The notes under the pieces are model-generated. The model was not told where the DNA came from. It did not search any database and saw only the letters and a program-made list of their open reading frames with translations. The position numbers and the translations under genes are program-made. From contig SEDG01000025.1 in NCBI GenBank assembly GCA_004295885.1, forward strand, positions 1-24,607: a stretch of 24,607 nucleotides of DNA, read 5' to 3'. The DNA is from Pedobacter sp. GTDB lineage: Bacteria; Bacteroidota; Bacteroidia; Sphingobacteriales; Sphingobacteriaceae. Below are positions 1 through 7,681 of this stretch, piece after piece. The first letter of the stretch is position 1; each line of letters begins with the position of its first letter.

Positions 1-1668
1 AGTATTTATGCCAAAGCTGCTTTACCATTTGGTATTACTTATCAATTGAACTTTAGTCCTGGTATAGATATGTACCGTACTTTCAATGCATCGTCTTCAT
101 TAAATCCAAATGTTACTACCCCAGGTGGTTCTGCAACCAGAGCACAAGAAACTAGGTATAACTGGCAAGTAGATAACTTGTTAAAATGGAATAAAACGAT
201 TGGCAAAATCCACAATTTCGACGTTACTTTTTTAGTGAATGGTGAAAAATACCAATCTTGGTACACTTTGTCAGGAAACGAAGGTTTTATCCCTAGTGAC
301 GTTCTTGGTTACCATAACTTAGGTAGTGGTGTTAAAGCAACGGTAAGCAGTGATGATCAGGCCTATAAAGGTGATGCTTTAATGGGCAGGATAAATTACT
401 CGTTAATGAACCGCTATAATTTCTCATTTACTTTACGTCGTGATGGGTTCTCTGGTTTTGGTGCAGCAAACAAAAGAGCAACATTCCCTTCTGCAGCTGT
501 GGCTTGGACTTTTACCGAAGAGAGTTTCTTAAAAGATATCAAATGGCTTAATTATGGTAAGTTAAGAGTTTCTTACGGTGAAAATGGGAATAGAGTTGTA
601 GATCAATATTCAAGTTTGTCTAGTGAAGACTTAGTTAAGTATCAATCGGTAAATGGCAGCGGTGTACCTGCAGAGGTAAATGGTATAGTGGGCGGTGCTA
701 GAATTGGTAATCCAGAACTAAAATGGGAAAAAACGAAATCCCTCAACATAGGTTTAGATTTTGGAATTATTAATAACAGAATCAACGGTGCGCTAGAGTA
801 TTATGATAAAAAAACATCTGATTTATTGATTAGCCAAACATTATCAAGTGTATCTGGAGCTAGTAATGTAATATCTAACATCGGAGCCGTTAATAACAAA
901 GGTGTCGAGTTCTCGGTAAGTAGTAAAAACATCACCTCTGGTAACTTCCAATGGAATTCTAACGTAATATTTTCCCTCAATAGAAATAAGATTGTTCGCC
1001 TTGCGACACCTAATAACGACCCAGGTAATGGATGGTTTATTGGAAAAGATATTGATGTAATTTGGGATTATAGAATTTTAGGCGTGTGGCAAACTGACGA
1101 GGTTACAGAAGCTAATAAGTTTAATAAAGGCATAAAGCCAGGCGATTACAAATTACAAGACGTTGATGGCAACTATATTTATAACGATGCTGATAAACAG
1201 TTTTTGGGGTATCGTAATCCGCGATTTACTTGGGCAGTTCGTAATGAATTTAACATCTATAAAAGCTTCGATTTATCATTTCAGTTAATATCAAACTGGG
1301 GTCAGAGAGCACAAGATAACCAAGGCATTAACCAGCCAGGTAGTGTAGGCTTTGGAAGAACGAGTTCTTATGTAGTGCCTTACTGGACGGTGGATAACCC
1401 AACAAATGAGTACGCTCGTTTAAGCTCGGGCTTAAGTGGAACTAGCTTTAACGTGTACAGAAAAAGTTCATTCATCAGGTTAAATACCGTGGCATTATCT
1501 TATTCACTACCAAAAGATTTAATTGGAAAGGTGAGATTGCAAAGTGCGAAGGTGTATTTCAACATCAATAACGCTGCACTTTATGCACCAGATTGGAACA
1601 CATGGGATCCTCAAAATAATGGTCCAACACCGAGATATTATACACTAGGACTAAATATTTCATTATAG
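1..1668 (+). CDS. SusC/RagA-type TonB-dependent outer-membrane receptor, 3' part
   Basis: The frame is open from the first base, so the 5' part, with signal peptide, carboxypeptidase-D-like domain and plug, lies outside the window. The 555 residues seen are the C-terminal beta-barrel of a SusC-type receptor. They show alternating aromatic strands and family phrases such as VPSDVLGYHNLG-like, RRDGFSGFG, FPSAAVAWTFTEESFLK, LRVSYGENGNR, NPELKWEKTKS, GWFIGKDIDVIWDY and DKQFLGYRNPRFTW, ending in the short beta-strand tail TLGLNISL. Such receptors import glycans, peptides or other large ligands through the outer membrane, powered by TonB-ExbBD, with a SusD lipoprotein as lid. The SusD-like gene follows after 11 bases, which fits one operon. 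The ligand cannot be named from this sequence. Confidence 0.95.
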   Translation, partial: SIYAKAALPFGITYQLNFSPGIDMYRTFNASSSLNPNVTTPGGSATRAQETRYNWQVDNLLKWNKTIGKIHNFDVTFLVNGEKYQSWYTLSGNEGFIPSDVLGYHNLGSGVKATVSSDDQAYKGDALMGRINYSLMNRYNFSFTLRRDGFSGFGAANKRATFPSAAVAWTFTEESFLKDIKWLNYGKLRVSYGENGNRVVDQYSSLSSEDLVKYQSVNGSGVPAEVNGIVGGARIGNPELKWEKTKSLNIGLDFGIINNRINGALEYYDKKTSDLLISQTLSSVSGASNVISNIGAVNNKGVEFSVSSKNITSGNFQWNSNVIFSLNRNKIVRLATPNNDPGNGWFIGKDIDVIWDYRILGVWQTDEVTEANKFNKGIKPGDYKLQDVDGNYIYNDADKQFLGYRNPRFTWAVRNEFNIYKSFDLSFQLISNWGQRAQDNQGINQPGSVGFGRTSSYVVPYWTVDNPTNEYARLSSGLSGTSFNVYRKSSFIRLNTVALSYSLPKDLIGKVRLQSAKVYFNINNAALYAPDWNTWDPQNNGPTPRYYTLGLNISL

Positions 1669-1679
1669 AATTTATAGAC

Positions 1680-3448
1680 ATGAAAATTTTAAATAAAAAA
1701 TTAATTTTAGCACTGGTCGTTTTAATGACCGCGGCTAATAGTTGTAAGAAAGCTGATCTTGAGTCGGAGTTTCTTTCGAAATTTGAACCAGAAGTAGCTT
1801 TAAGTAATGTTGCCGGAATGAAAGCTGCATTAGCAGGATTAGGTTTAAACGCAAGGCAAGAGTTTTTTGGAGACATGGCTCCGATAGTTACAGAATCTAT
1901 TTTTTCTGATGTTGCTGTAGATGGTACCACAGATAAAAGCACCCAAGCCCAAGACATGGACACAAGGGTAACACCAGATGCAGAACTAAATAATCCAGAT
2001 TTTAATAGGATAGGTTTTTACTGGATCGAGGGTTTTAAAGGCGTGAGGTATGCGAATACGATCATCAATAACATCAACAAAGTAACCTTTAAAAACGATG
2101 CAGAAAAGAATTCGATCTTGGGTTCGGCATTATTTTATCGTGCTTATTATTATTATCGCTTAGTTCATCAATTTGGCGATGTGCCTTTAGTTTTAGAAGA
2201 ATTAACAGCGCCAAAACTTGATTATTATTCTACAAAGCGTGATGTGATCCTTAAAAAAATGAAAGCAGATTTGTTATTTGCCGAAACTTGGGTTTTAGAT
2301 GGGGTTGATAGGGGTGAGGTAACCAAAGGTGCTGTTAGTCATTTATTAACAAAAGTAAATTTAGCTTTAGGAGATTTTGATGATGCCATAACTTCTGCAA
2401 ATAACGTAATTAATGGAGGTAAATATGCTTTAATGAAATCTCGTTTTGGAAGTACTGCTGCCGATGCAACAAAAAATGTAATTTGGGATTTGCATAGAAT
2501 GGATAACAAAGCAATTGCTGCCAATAAAGAGACTTTGTTTTTAGCAATTGACAGAGAAACATTGGCTGGTGCAACAGCAAACGGTTCTCAGGTTATGCGT
2601 AACTGTGTACCTGCTTGGCATTTTGCAAATTTAAGAACCCCATCAGGGTTAAATCCTGCAATTGTTGATGGCGTAACGGTAGAAATTCCATTAACGTTAA
2701 TGTATGGTAGAGGAATCGGAAGGTATCGCGGAACGCCATATAGCACCAAATATATCTGGACAGATAATACAGATTAGTAGATGCTACACCTGCAAATCTG
2801 AACAACATGTTTTTGAATAAAGGTTTAGATACCATCCGTCACTTTTTTGGTTGGCCACACTATAAAACCTTTATCAACTCTACAAACACTTTGGCGGTAG
2901 ATAAATATTGGTCGCCACCAAGAGGTACAAATACAGATTGGTACATTTTCAGGTTGGCAGAAACCTATTTGTTGAGAGCAGAAGCTTATTACTGGAAAAA
3001 TAACCTTGCTTTGGCAATGGCCGATATAAATCAGGTGAGATCTAGAGCCAACGCAGCTTTACTTACAGATCCAACTACAATTACCATAGGTACAATTTTA
3101 GATGAAAGAGCAAGAGAATTATATTATGAAGAGCCACGTAAAACTGAGCTAACTCGTATTGCCTACATTTTTGCACAAACAGGTAAAGTTGCATATAATG
3201 GTAAAACTTATACCATGGCTACATTTTCAGACAACAATTTCTTTTATGATAGAATCATGGAAAAAAATGATTTCTATAAAAATAAAGTACCAACAGTTTC
3301 TGGTGTTAATTTTAAAATTTCTCCATTCCATGTGTTATGGCCAGTGCCAGGTGCGGCACAAAGATTTAATACGCAAGGCCGTATCAATCAAAACAAAGGA
3401 TATACTGGCTATGAAAATAATGTGCCAGCATTAGACAAAATTCCATAG
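1680..3448 (+). pseudogene. SusD/RagB family lipoprotein, frameshifted near 2774
   Basis: This is the ligand-binding lipoprotein partner of the upstream SusC. The N-terminus is a lipoprotein signal with a lipobox ending ANSC (Cys 22), followed by SusD-like helical sequence (FYRAYYYYRLVHQFGDVPLV). The first frame ends at TAG 2775-2777 after WTDNTD. The frame one base back continues at once as LVDATPANLNN, then DTIRHFFGWPHYK and TDWYIFRLAETYLLRAEAYYW, a typical SusD C-terminal domain, to a stop at 3448. The simplest repair is one lost base at about 2774-2775. SusD relatives as I remember them have a longer stretch between WTD.TDL and DTIR, so some tens of residues may also be missing. No slippery heptamer is visible, so programmed frameshifting is unlikely. 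As read, the product would be 365 residues and lack the C-terminal domain. A sequencing or assembly error is the main alternative. Confidence 0.88.
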
Positions 3449-3489
3449 TATCCATACAATACAATTTGGTTAAGGTTGTTAAAACCGGA

Positions 3490-3521
3490 GAGGCAGTTCC
3501 TAAAAAGACTGCCTCTTTTTT
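3490..3521 (+). terminator. Rho-independent terminator after susCD
   Basis: An 8-bp perfect stem (GAGGCAGT / ACTGCCTC) with a 10-base loop is followed directly by a run of six T. It lies about 40 bases after the SusD stop and ends the SusC/SusD transcription unit. Confidence 0.85.
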
Positions 3522-3575
3522 GAACAGAATGTTTCTAAATAGAAATGAGCCATCCACATTGTGATTTGAATATTC

Positions 3576-3583
3576 TAGCTTTG
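3576..3583 (+). promoter_or_regulatory. Candidate Bacteroidota -7 element for the CDGSH gene
   Basis: TAGCTTTG matches the Bacteroidota sigma-factor consensus TAnnTTTG exactly and ends 13 bases before the ATG at 3597. The TTG at 3559-3561 is the nearest -33 candidate, with a rather short 14-base spacer. The preceding terminator and the following independent gene support a promoter here. Confidence 0.45.
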
Positions 3584-3596
3584 CTTCAAATATTTA

Positions 3597-3824
3597 ATGA
3601 TGTCGAAAACAAAACTTACAATTACCAATAACGGTTCAGTTAAAATAGAAGGAGATTTCGAAATTGTGGATAGAAGTGGAAACGCTTATGGTTTACAAGG
3701 AAGAACGGTTCTTTCGATTTGTCGCTGCGGTTTATCGAGTAATAAACCTTTTTGTGATGGTTCACATAATGGTCACTTTGAGCACGAAGCAGTTGCTTTT
3801 GATCTGCCTCCAAAAAAAGTTTAA
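3597..3824 (+). CDS. CDGSH iron-sulfur domain protein
   Basis: This 75-residue protein is essentially one CDGSH domain. The cluster motif is complete: C42-R-C44, eight residues, then C53-D-G-S-H57, with the conserved S and P between (GLSSNKPF). Proteins of this family bind a redox-active 2Fe-2S cluster through three Cys and one His. In bacteria their exact role is unsettled; electron transfer or iron/redox handling is usual. There is no signal peptide or membrane segment, so it is probably cytosolic. ATG codons at 3597 and 3600 are adjacent and either could be the start. It is a single-gene unit between a -7 promoter element and a hairpin terminator. Confidence 0.93.
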   Translation: MMSKTKLTITNNGSVKIEGDFEIVDRSGNAYGLQGRTVLSICRCGLSSNKPFCDGSHNGHFEHEAVAFDLPPKKV

Positions 3825-3836
3825 ACTGAAAACATT

Positions 3837-3870
3837 AAAAAGCATCAATCTTAATTAGGTTGATGCTTTT
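3837..3870 (+). terminator. Rho-independent terminator after the CDGSH gene
   Basis: AAAAGCATCAA and TTGATGCTTTT form a perfect 11-bp stem around a 12-base loop, 12 bases after the CDGSH stop. The arms carry A and T runs at their outer ends, so it could also work on the minus strand. Confidence 0.85.
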
Positions 3871-3905
3871 GCTTTTAAAAGACTCAGTATTCTGCATTCA
3901 TTTAA

Positions 3906-3913
3906 TATCTTTG
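3906..3913 (+). promoter_or_regulatory. Candidate -7 element for the GNAT gene
   Basis: TATCTTTG is a perfect TAnnTTTG match. It ends 21 bases before the ATG at 3935, which predicts a leader of about 15 bases. I see no convincing -33 TTG at normal spacing. Confidence 0.4.
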
Positions 3914-3934
3914 GATTAATTATGCCTCCAACCA

Positions 3935-4615
3935 ATGTCGCATTTACTAGATAACCCAATTTATAATGCTTTAGTTTCTGCGCATCATCCAATTTCTTTG
4001 GGTACAAAAACAGTAAGGTATTACCTGCCAAGTTTCGCCTCTTTTGCCGGCTTAAAAGATAATTCTGCTGCCAATTTTGAGGAGCTTCACGAAATCAGTG
4101 AGCCAGAAAGTTTCTTTATTGTGTTTTCTATCAGCCCTCTTGAAATTTCATATCAGTGGAAACTCATTAAACAGATAAATATGTTTCAATTGGTTTATGA
4201 ACATCAAACTTTGCCAACTGGCGATGAAAATGGATTTGTAGATTTAAACGAAACTCATGTTGATGAAATGATTGCCTTAGTTCAGTTAACAGAGCCTGGT
4301 CCATTTTTAGAAAAGACGATAGATTTCGGTAATTACACTGGTGTTTTTGAAGATGGTAAGTTGGTTTCAATGGCAGGTCATCGTTTTAATCCTAGCCCTT
4401 ACACAGAGGTAAGTGCTGTTTGTACTCACCCCAATCATTTGGGCAAAGGTTATGCTTATCGCTTGTTAACAGAACAGATAAAGCGAATTCTAGCTCAAAA
4501 TGAAATTCCTTTTTTGCATGTAAGAGATGATAACGAAGGGGCCATTAAACTTTATCAAAAACTGGGTTTTAAAATTAGAACAAGCATGATCGCTTATGTG
4601 ATTAAAAAAAATTAA
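3935..4615 (+). CDS. GNAT family N-acetyltransferase (FR47-like)
   Basis: This 226-residue protein has its GNAT fold in the C-terminal half. The acetyl-CoA binding motif is visible at about residues 162-178 (VCTHPNHLGKGYAYRLL, with the signature LGKGYA). It is followed by the typical end FLHVRDDNEGAIKLYQKLGFKIR. The N-terminal part (about 1-100) is a divergent region seen in FR47-like enzymes. It should transfer acetyl from acetyl-CoA to an amine; the substrate cannot be read from the sequence. No signal peptide is present, so it is probably cytosolic. It stands alone, with its own promoter element upstream and about 110 bases before the next gene. Confidence 0.88.
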   Translation: MSHLLDNPIYNALVSAHHPISLGTKTVRYYLPSFASFAGLKDNSAANFEELHEISEPESFFIVFSISPLEISYQWKLIKQINMFQLVYEHQTLPTGDENGFVDLNETHVDEMIALVQLTEPGPFLEKTIDFGNYTGVFEDGKLVSMAGHRFNPSPYTEVSAVCTHPNHLGKGYAYRLLTEQIKRILAQNEIPFLHVRDDNEGAIKLYQKLGFKIRTSMIAYVIKKN

Positions 4616-4726
4616 ACTTCTTGATATAACAGCTCATTTTAAAATATAGCTTTAGGTTGTAGCAATTTTTCGCCAGTTTTTAGATCATCAATTTAAAATA
4701 GTATTTTGTAACTTTTTAAATACAAA

Positions 4727-5887
4727 ATGAAACTCCCTCTCAGTATTCTGCCCACTTTTAAAGGGGATAAAAATAAGGCAATTGCTTTTGCATTTTGGAT
4801 GCTGATCACTGTTTTTTGCACCCTTCAGTCTATCGTTAGTCATCGGTATAATAACTATCTCATATTCGAAAATACCTTTAGAAATTTAATTCATCAGACA
4901 TCATTTTATGCTTCATATCCAGTAATTCATTTCGATATTAATCATTATGGGCCGGTTTTCAGCATTTTTATTGCTCCATTTGCAATGCTACCTAATGCGG
5001 TTGGGCTGTTTTTTTGGAATTTGTTTAATGCTGTGATATTATTTAAGGCAATTGAGAGCATTCCCTTACAAAATAAAAACTCAATTTATTTTATTGCTAT
5101 CCCTTGCCTAATTACGGCATCACTTAGCGAACAATTTAACCCCGCCGTTGGTGCATTTATCATTTTAAGTTACACACTGTTAAATAAGGATAAAGGACTT
5201 TGGTCCACTATGCTAATTATGCTTGGTACTTTTATTAAGCTTTATGGTATTGTTGGTTTGGCATTTTTCTTTTTTGTAAAAGATAAAAAAAGGTTCGTGA
5301 TATATCTTTTCATTTGGGCTTTGGTGTTTTTTATCATGCCAATGGTTTTTTCGTCGCCATCATTTGTTATTTCATCTTACAAGGAATGGGGTGCATCATT
5401 AATTGATAAAAACGCAAGTAATATCACCGAACCGACCTTGGATATATCAATAATGGGTTTTGTAAGGACACTATTTACTGGATATGGGATATCTAATATG
5501 GTTTTCTTGATCCTTGGTGTTTTGATATTTGCATTGCCGTATTTAAGATTAAAGGCATATAGCAACACTAATTTTCAACTGTTAATATTAGGCTCAACAT
5601 TAATGTTTCCAGTATTATTTAGTACGGGTACAGAAGATTGCACTTACATTATTGCGTCTGCAAGTGTCGGAATCTGGTATTTAATTTCAGAAAGAAAAAG
5701 TTGGAAAACAGTTTTAGTAGTTGTCGCTATTCTTCTTTCGCTTAACTTACCGCTTGTATTATTCCGTAAATTAGCGACGCAAAATCCGATCTCGTTAACC
5801 GTATTGAGTTTGCCTTTTTTCATTATATGGATATTAATTATCATGGAAACCTATCGAATTAAAATTAACGATCAACGTCATGAATAA
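4727..5887 (+). CDS. DUF2029 / GT87-like polytopic membrane glycosyltransferase
   Basis: This 386-residue protein is almost entirely hydrophobic, with roughly ten predicted membrane helices. The N-terminal loop has the look of DUF2029/GT87 proteins (residues YASYPVIHFDINHYGPVFSIFIAP). Known GT87 members are GT-C transferases that take sugars from polyprenyl-phosphate donors on the outer face of the inner membrane. The stop overlaps the next gene by 8 bases, and that gene is a GT2 enzyme of the kind that makes polyprenyl-phosphate sugars, which fits a donor/transferase pair. The GT87 assignment rests on overall character and that loop, not on a catalytic motif. Substrate is unknown. Confidence 0.75.
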   Translation: MKLPLSILPTFKGDKNKAIAFAFWMLITVFCTLQSIVSHRYNNYLIFENTFRNLIHQTSFYASYPVIHFDINHYGPVFSIFIAPFAMLPNAVGLFFWNLFNAVILFKAIESIPLQNKNSIYFIAIPCLITASLSEQFNPAVGAFIILSYTLLNKDKGLWSTMLIMLGTFIKLYGIVGLAFFFFVKDKKRFVIYLFIWALVFFIMPMVFSSPSFVISSYKEWGASLIDKNASNITEPTLDISIMGFVRTLFTGYGISNMVFLILGVLIFALPYLRLKAYSNTNFQLLILGSTLMFPVLFSTGTEDCTYIIASASVGIWYLISERKSWKTVLVVVAILLSLNLPLVLFRKLATQNPISLTVLSLPFFIIWILIIMETYRIKINDQRHE

Positions 5888-6818
5888 ACTAGTCTCTATT
5901 GTTATTCCCGCCCATAACGAGGAAGAAAACATAATAGTTATTGTAGATCGTATCGAGAAGGTTTTTAACATGCTGCACTATAGTTTTGAAATCCTTATCG
6001 TAGATGATGGTGGAACAGACAAAACCTTAGAAGTTATTGAGGAGCTAGCTAAAGTTAAGCACAACTTCTTTTATATAGAATTTTCTAGAAATTTTGGACA
6101 TCAACCTGCATTAAAAGCTGGATTAGATTACGCCAAAGGTGACTGCGTAATTTCATTAGATGCAGATTTACAACATCCCCCAGAAATGTTTAAACAGATG
6201 TTAGAGAAATGGGAAGAAGGTTATGAAGTGGTTTACACCAGGCGACTAGAAGACAAGAGACTTTCCTTCAGGAAAAGAAAAACCTCGACCTATTTTTATA
6301 GATTACTAAATTCCTTATCAGACATAGAGATAGAAGCAGGAACAGCAGATTTTAGATTATTAGACAGACGAGCGGTTGATGTTTTTAAGCAATTCAAAGA
6401 GAATGATTTGTTTGTAAGGGGCTTAGTAAAGTGGCTGGGTTTTAAGCAATTTGCGATCGATTATGTTCCTGAGGCAAGATTTGCTGGTGCTAGTAAATAT
6501 AACATCTCAAAAATGAGAAGATTAGCCGTTCAGGGCGTTACTTCTTTGAGTGTTAAGCCTTTACATACGGCAGTATATCTTGGTTTCTTTTTTTCCTTTC
6601 TCTCTTTGCTTTATATCCCTTATGTTTTATATGCCCTCTACGTTGGTAAACATATAGATGGATGGGCATCTTTAATCATGACGGTAGCCTTTTTTGGTGG
6701 TTTGCAGCTTATTATTTTAGGTATTATTGGTATTTACATTGGTAAAATGTTTATGCAAACTAAAGAGAGGCCGAACTACATTATCCGTTCTTCTAACATC
6801 GATCAATTACAAAAATGA
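5880..6818 (+). CDS. GT2 polyprenyl-phosphate sugar transferase (DPM1/GtrB-like)
   Basis: This 312-residue protein begins directly with a GT2 fold: VSIVIPAHNEEENI, the nucleotide-binding VDDGGTDKT near residue 42, and the DxD metal site in SLDADLQHPPE near residue 95. GTADFRLLDRR follows, as in bactoprenol and dolichol-phosphate sugar synthases. The C-terminus has two membrane helices (about 230-255 and 263-290), the GtrB layout. It should move a sugar from a nucleotide donor to undecaprenyl phosphate at the cytoplasmic face of the inner membrane. The start overlaps the upstream transferase by 8 bases and the end overlaps the deacetylase by 4 (ATGA), so the three are translationally coupled. 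The sugar cannot be named. Confidence 0.93.
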   Translation: MNKLVSIVIPAHNEEENIIVIVDRIEKVFNMLHYSFEILIVDDGGTDKTLEVIEELAKVKHNFFYIEFSRNFGHQPALKAGLDYAKGDCVISLDADLQHPPEMFKQMLEKWEEGYEVVYTRRLEDKRLSFRKRKTSTYFYRLLNSLSDIEIEAGTADFRLLDRRAVDVFKQFKENDLFVRGLVKWLGFKQFAIDYVPEARFAGASKYNISKMRRLAVQGVTSLSVKPLHTAVYLGFFFSFLSLLYIPYVLYALYVGKHIDGWASLIMTVAFFGGLQLIILGIIGIYIGKMFMQTKERPNYIIRSSNIDQLQK

Positions 6819-7585
6819 TACTGTTAAGTTTTGATATTGAAGAATTTGATATGCCATTTGAATATGGAAAGGAGATATCCTTTTCAGAACAGATAATAAT
6901 ATCAACAGCCGGGTGTCATCTGATATTAGATTTATTGAAAAAGCATGGGTTTATTGCAACTTTTTTTTCTACAGTAACCTTTGCCTTAAATGCACCAGAC
7001 GTTATCAGCAGGATAAAAGACGAAGGTCATGAACTTGCATCTCATGCCTATTACCATTCTGAATTTGAAACTGAACATTTAGCCTTGTCTAAGCAAAAAC
7101 TCGAAGAACTTTTCGGGAAACCAATTATGGGTTTTCGCATGCCTAGAATGATGCCTGTTGATAATGATAAACTTGAAAGGGCAGGTTACACCTATAATAG
7201 TTCAATAAATCCTACTTGGTTACCCGGCAGATACAATAACTTAAAAGTTTCTAGAACTTATTTTAGGAAAAAGAATGTTTGGCAATTGCCAGCATCTGTA
7301 AGTCCAATGAGAATCCCTTTATTTTGGCTTTCCTTTCACAACTTTCCATTAAGCTTATATAAATACTTGGTAAAGAGAACGTATCAAAAAGATGGCTATA
7401 TCAACATCTATTTTCACCCTTGGGAATTTACTCCATTAAATGATAAAGACAAATTTGGTTTTCCTTCTTACGTAAGTAGAAATTCTGGCACCAAGATGTA
7501 TAATAGGATGGATACTTTTTTAAAATGGTTAAATGAAAAAAAATATCCAAACTGTACTATTTGCGAGTTTGTTGAGGGATTATAA
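6815..7585 (+). CDS. Polysaccharide deacetylase (NodB-like, DUF3473 type)
   Basis: This 256-residue protein has a NodB homology domain from the first residue. The metal/catalytic aspartate region is FDIEEFD (D7), the zinc motif is S76-H77-AYY-H81, and GFRMPRM follows. The C-terminal IYFHPWEF is typical of DUF3473-containing deacetylases. It should remove acetyl (or another acyl) groups from an amino sugar. There is no signal peptide, so it probably acts in the cytosol, perhaps on a lipid-linked sugar made by the upstream GT2 enzyme. ATGA overlap with that gene places it third in the operon. The motif spacing is normal and the protein appears complete. Confidence 0.9.
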   Translation: MILLSFDIEEFDMPFEYGKEISFSEQIIISTAGCHLILDLLKKHGFIATFFSTVTFALNAPDVISRIKDEGHELASHAYYHSEFETEHLALSKQKLEELFGKPIMGFRMPRMMPVDNDKLERAGYTYNSSINPTWLPGRYNNLKVSRTYFRKKNVWQLPASVSPMRIPLFWLSFHNFPLSLYKYLVKRTYQKDGYINIYFHPWEFTPLNDKDKFGFPSYVSRNSGTKMYNRMDTFLKWLNEKKYPNCTICEFVEGL

Positions 7586-7612
7586 GCTTGTAGTTGCACA
7601 ATAGTATTATAA

Positions 7613-7641
7613 ATTTAGAATGGGTAGTTAAAATTCTAAAT
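7613..7641. repeat. Inverted repeat, possible weak terminator after the glycan operon
   Basis: ATTTAGAAT and ATTCTAAAT are perfect 9-base arms around an 11-base AT-rich loop, 28 bases after the deacetylase stop. No T run follows and the stem holds only one G-C pair, so it is either a weak terminator or chance in AT-rich DNA. Confidence 0.3.
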
Positions 7642-7681
7642 ATTATATATCTTGAACCATCCTTAATTGCGCTTTTGTTTT

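Noticed and set aside
1000..1060. Short loop in the SusC barrel before GWFIGKDID that might be another deletion
   Set aside because: Frame is intact and loops of SusC receptors vary naturally in length.
2765..2785. Programmed ribosomal frameshift in SusD
   Set aside because: No slippery heptamer and no evident downstream structure; SusD families are not known to use frameshifting.
2593..2835. Minus-strand open frame inside the SusD gene
   Set aside because: Opposite strand of well-recognised SusD coding sequence; no family resemblance.
7667..7681. TTG start five codons upstream of the TraB-like gene
   Set aside because: Adds residues before a clean signal peptide; ATG 7682 is the better start.
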